Assembly: GCA_902624635.1 (NCBI GenBank)
Contig: CACNYD010000001.1
Span: 1 to 52,765 of the forward strand
Source of the DNA: an uncultured Pelagibacteraceae bacterium
GTDB lineage: Bacteria; Pseudomonadota; Alphaproteobacteria; Pelagibacterales; Pelagibacteraceae
Direction of reading: 5' to 3'
Length of the DNA stretch: 52,765 nt
In this document: positions 52,223 to 52,765 of the stretch, one piece after another
Numbering within the stretch: the first letter of the stretch is position 1
How the letters are laid out: each line of letters starts with the position of its first letter
Position numbers and translations under genes: made by a program
Notes under the pieces: generated by a model
Database searches by the model: none
Told to the model about the DNA's origin: nothing
Seen by the model: the letters and a program-made list of their open reading frames with translations, nothing else

Positions 52223-52765
52223 TGGTACAAATCAGTTTACCTGAAAAGTCTAAAACAAAAAAAGGTAAATTTTTTAAAGATAAAACTGGCTCAAAAAACA
52301 TAAGAAAAGTAAATGTCTACAGATGGGATCCATCCACAGGTGAAAATCCAAGAATTGATACATATGAAGTTGATATGGATAATTGTCCGTCTAAAGTATT
52401 GGATATTTTAAACAAAATTAAAAATGAAATAGACCCCACTCTTGCTTACAGACGATCATGTGCACATGGTGTTTGTGGATCGTGTGCAATGAATATGGAT
52501 GGTAAGAATGGTCTAGCTTGCACAACTCCACATGAAAATATAGACGGAGATATTGATATCTATCCCTTACCCCACTTAAAAGTTAAAAAAGATTTAATCG
52601 GAGATTTAGATGGATTATACAAACAATATAAATCAATTGAGCCTTGGCTAAAATCGAGTTCAAAATCTGAGGCAGCTGAAATAATTCAGTCAAAAGAAGA
52701 TAGAGCTAAACTTGATGGTGCTTATGAATGTATCATGTGTGCTTGTTGTTCCACCTCTTGCCCGA
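52222..52765 (+). CDS. sdhB: Succinate dehydrogenase iron-sulfur subunit (cut by window end)
   Basis: The frame starts at ATG 52222 and continues past the window edge (181 codons visible of about 255). The 2Fe-2S ligands are Cys80, 85, 88 and 100 in RRSCAHGVCGSCAMNMDGKNGLAC, and the second cluster motif CIMCACCSTSCP (170-181) is reached just before the end. It carries electrons from SdhA to the quinone site in SdhC/SdhD. The C-terminal 3Fe-4S ligands lie outside the window. Confidence 0.97.
   Translation, partial: MVQISLPEKSKTKKGKFFKDKTGSKNIRKVNVYRWDPSTGENPRIDTYEVDMDNCPSKVLDILNKIKNEIDPTLAYRRSCAHGVCGSCAMNMDGKNGLACTTPHENIDGDIDIYPLPHLKVKKDLIGDLDGLYKQYKSIEPWLKSSSKSEAAEIIQSKEDRAKLDGAYECIMCACCSTSCP

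Overview
The window reads as a stretch of a streamlined marine alphaproteobacterial chromosome, most likely SAR11 (Pelagibacterales). The base composition is strongly AT-rich, most gaps between genes are under 50 bp, many starts overlap the preceding stop (ATGA, TAATG, TTGA), and there are no insertion sequences, phage genes or CRISPR arrays. The DMSP demethylation set (dmdC, dmdB, dmdA) and a TRAP uptake locus fit this assignment. It rests on protein and gene-order recognition by eye, not on a database search.

Region 1 (1-16.2 kb) is an accessory, partly light- and stress-related area. It holds a truncated EamA transporter, a periplasmic sugar-dehydrogenase-like beta-propeller, an ABM-domain protein, an SDR protein lacking the catalytic Tyr, and a cryptochrome/photolyase that appears to have lost its Fe-S ligands. 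A glycosyltransferase and a polytopic membrane protein follow, then a tightly coupled DUF2256 - DUF4174-like - FG-GAP/ASPIC set, a fasciclin protein, a Cys-rich secreted protein, a glutamine amidotransferase, an ArfA-like ribosome-rescue peptide, and a second photolyase-like protein whose FAD domain comes first. It ends with PsiE, argG, IalB, an aldo/keto reductase and a Bax-inhibitor-1 protein.

Region 2 (16.2-22.3 kb) holds DUF2794, ispZ/yciB, hspQ and the cytochrome c maturation genes ccmCDEFGH, followed by a PagL-like outer-membrane protein. Between hspQ and ccmC is a compact hairpin with a promoter-like sequence in front and a T-run behind, a good small-RNA candidate.

Region 3 (22.3-33.0 kb) looks like a 2-hydroxy/2-oxo acid utilisation locus. 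It has two tandem FMN alpha-hydroxyacid oxidases, a PLP aminotransferase, a FAD-linked D-lactate/glycolate-type dehydrogenase, a D-2-hydroxyacid dehydrogenase, a TakP-like TRAP transporter (dctPQM, with a terminator after dctP) and an amidase.

Region 4 (33.0-52.8 kb) has a second EamA transporter, an alpha/beta hydrolase and a secreted protein. These are followed by ftsY and dapF on the minus strand and then an unbroken plus-strand run of 16 genes: ffh, rpsP, trmD, rplS, leuCDB, dmdC, dmdB, a hydrolase, dmdA, asd and sdhCDAB (sdhB cut by the window end). No gap in that run exceeds about 26 bp. Just before ffh lies a roughly 96-nt sequence that folds by eye into a four-way junction with GNRA and UUCG tetraloops. 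This probable structured leader RNA, at the head of the run, is the strongest candidate for something undescribed. rimM is missing from its usual place between rpsP and trmD, and both S16 and L19 carry Lys/Ala/Glu/Pro-rich C-terminal tails.
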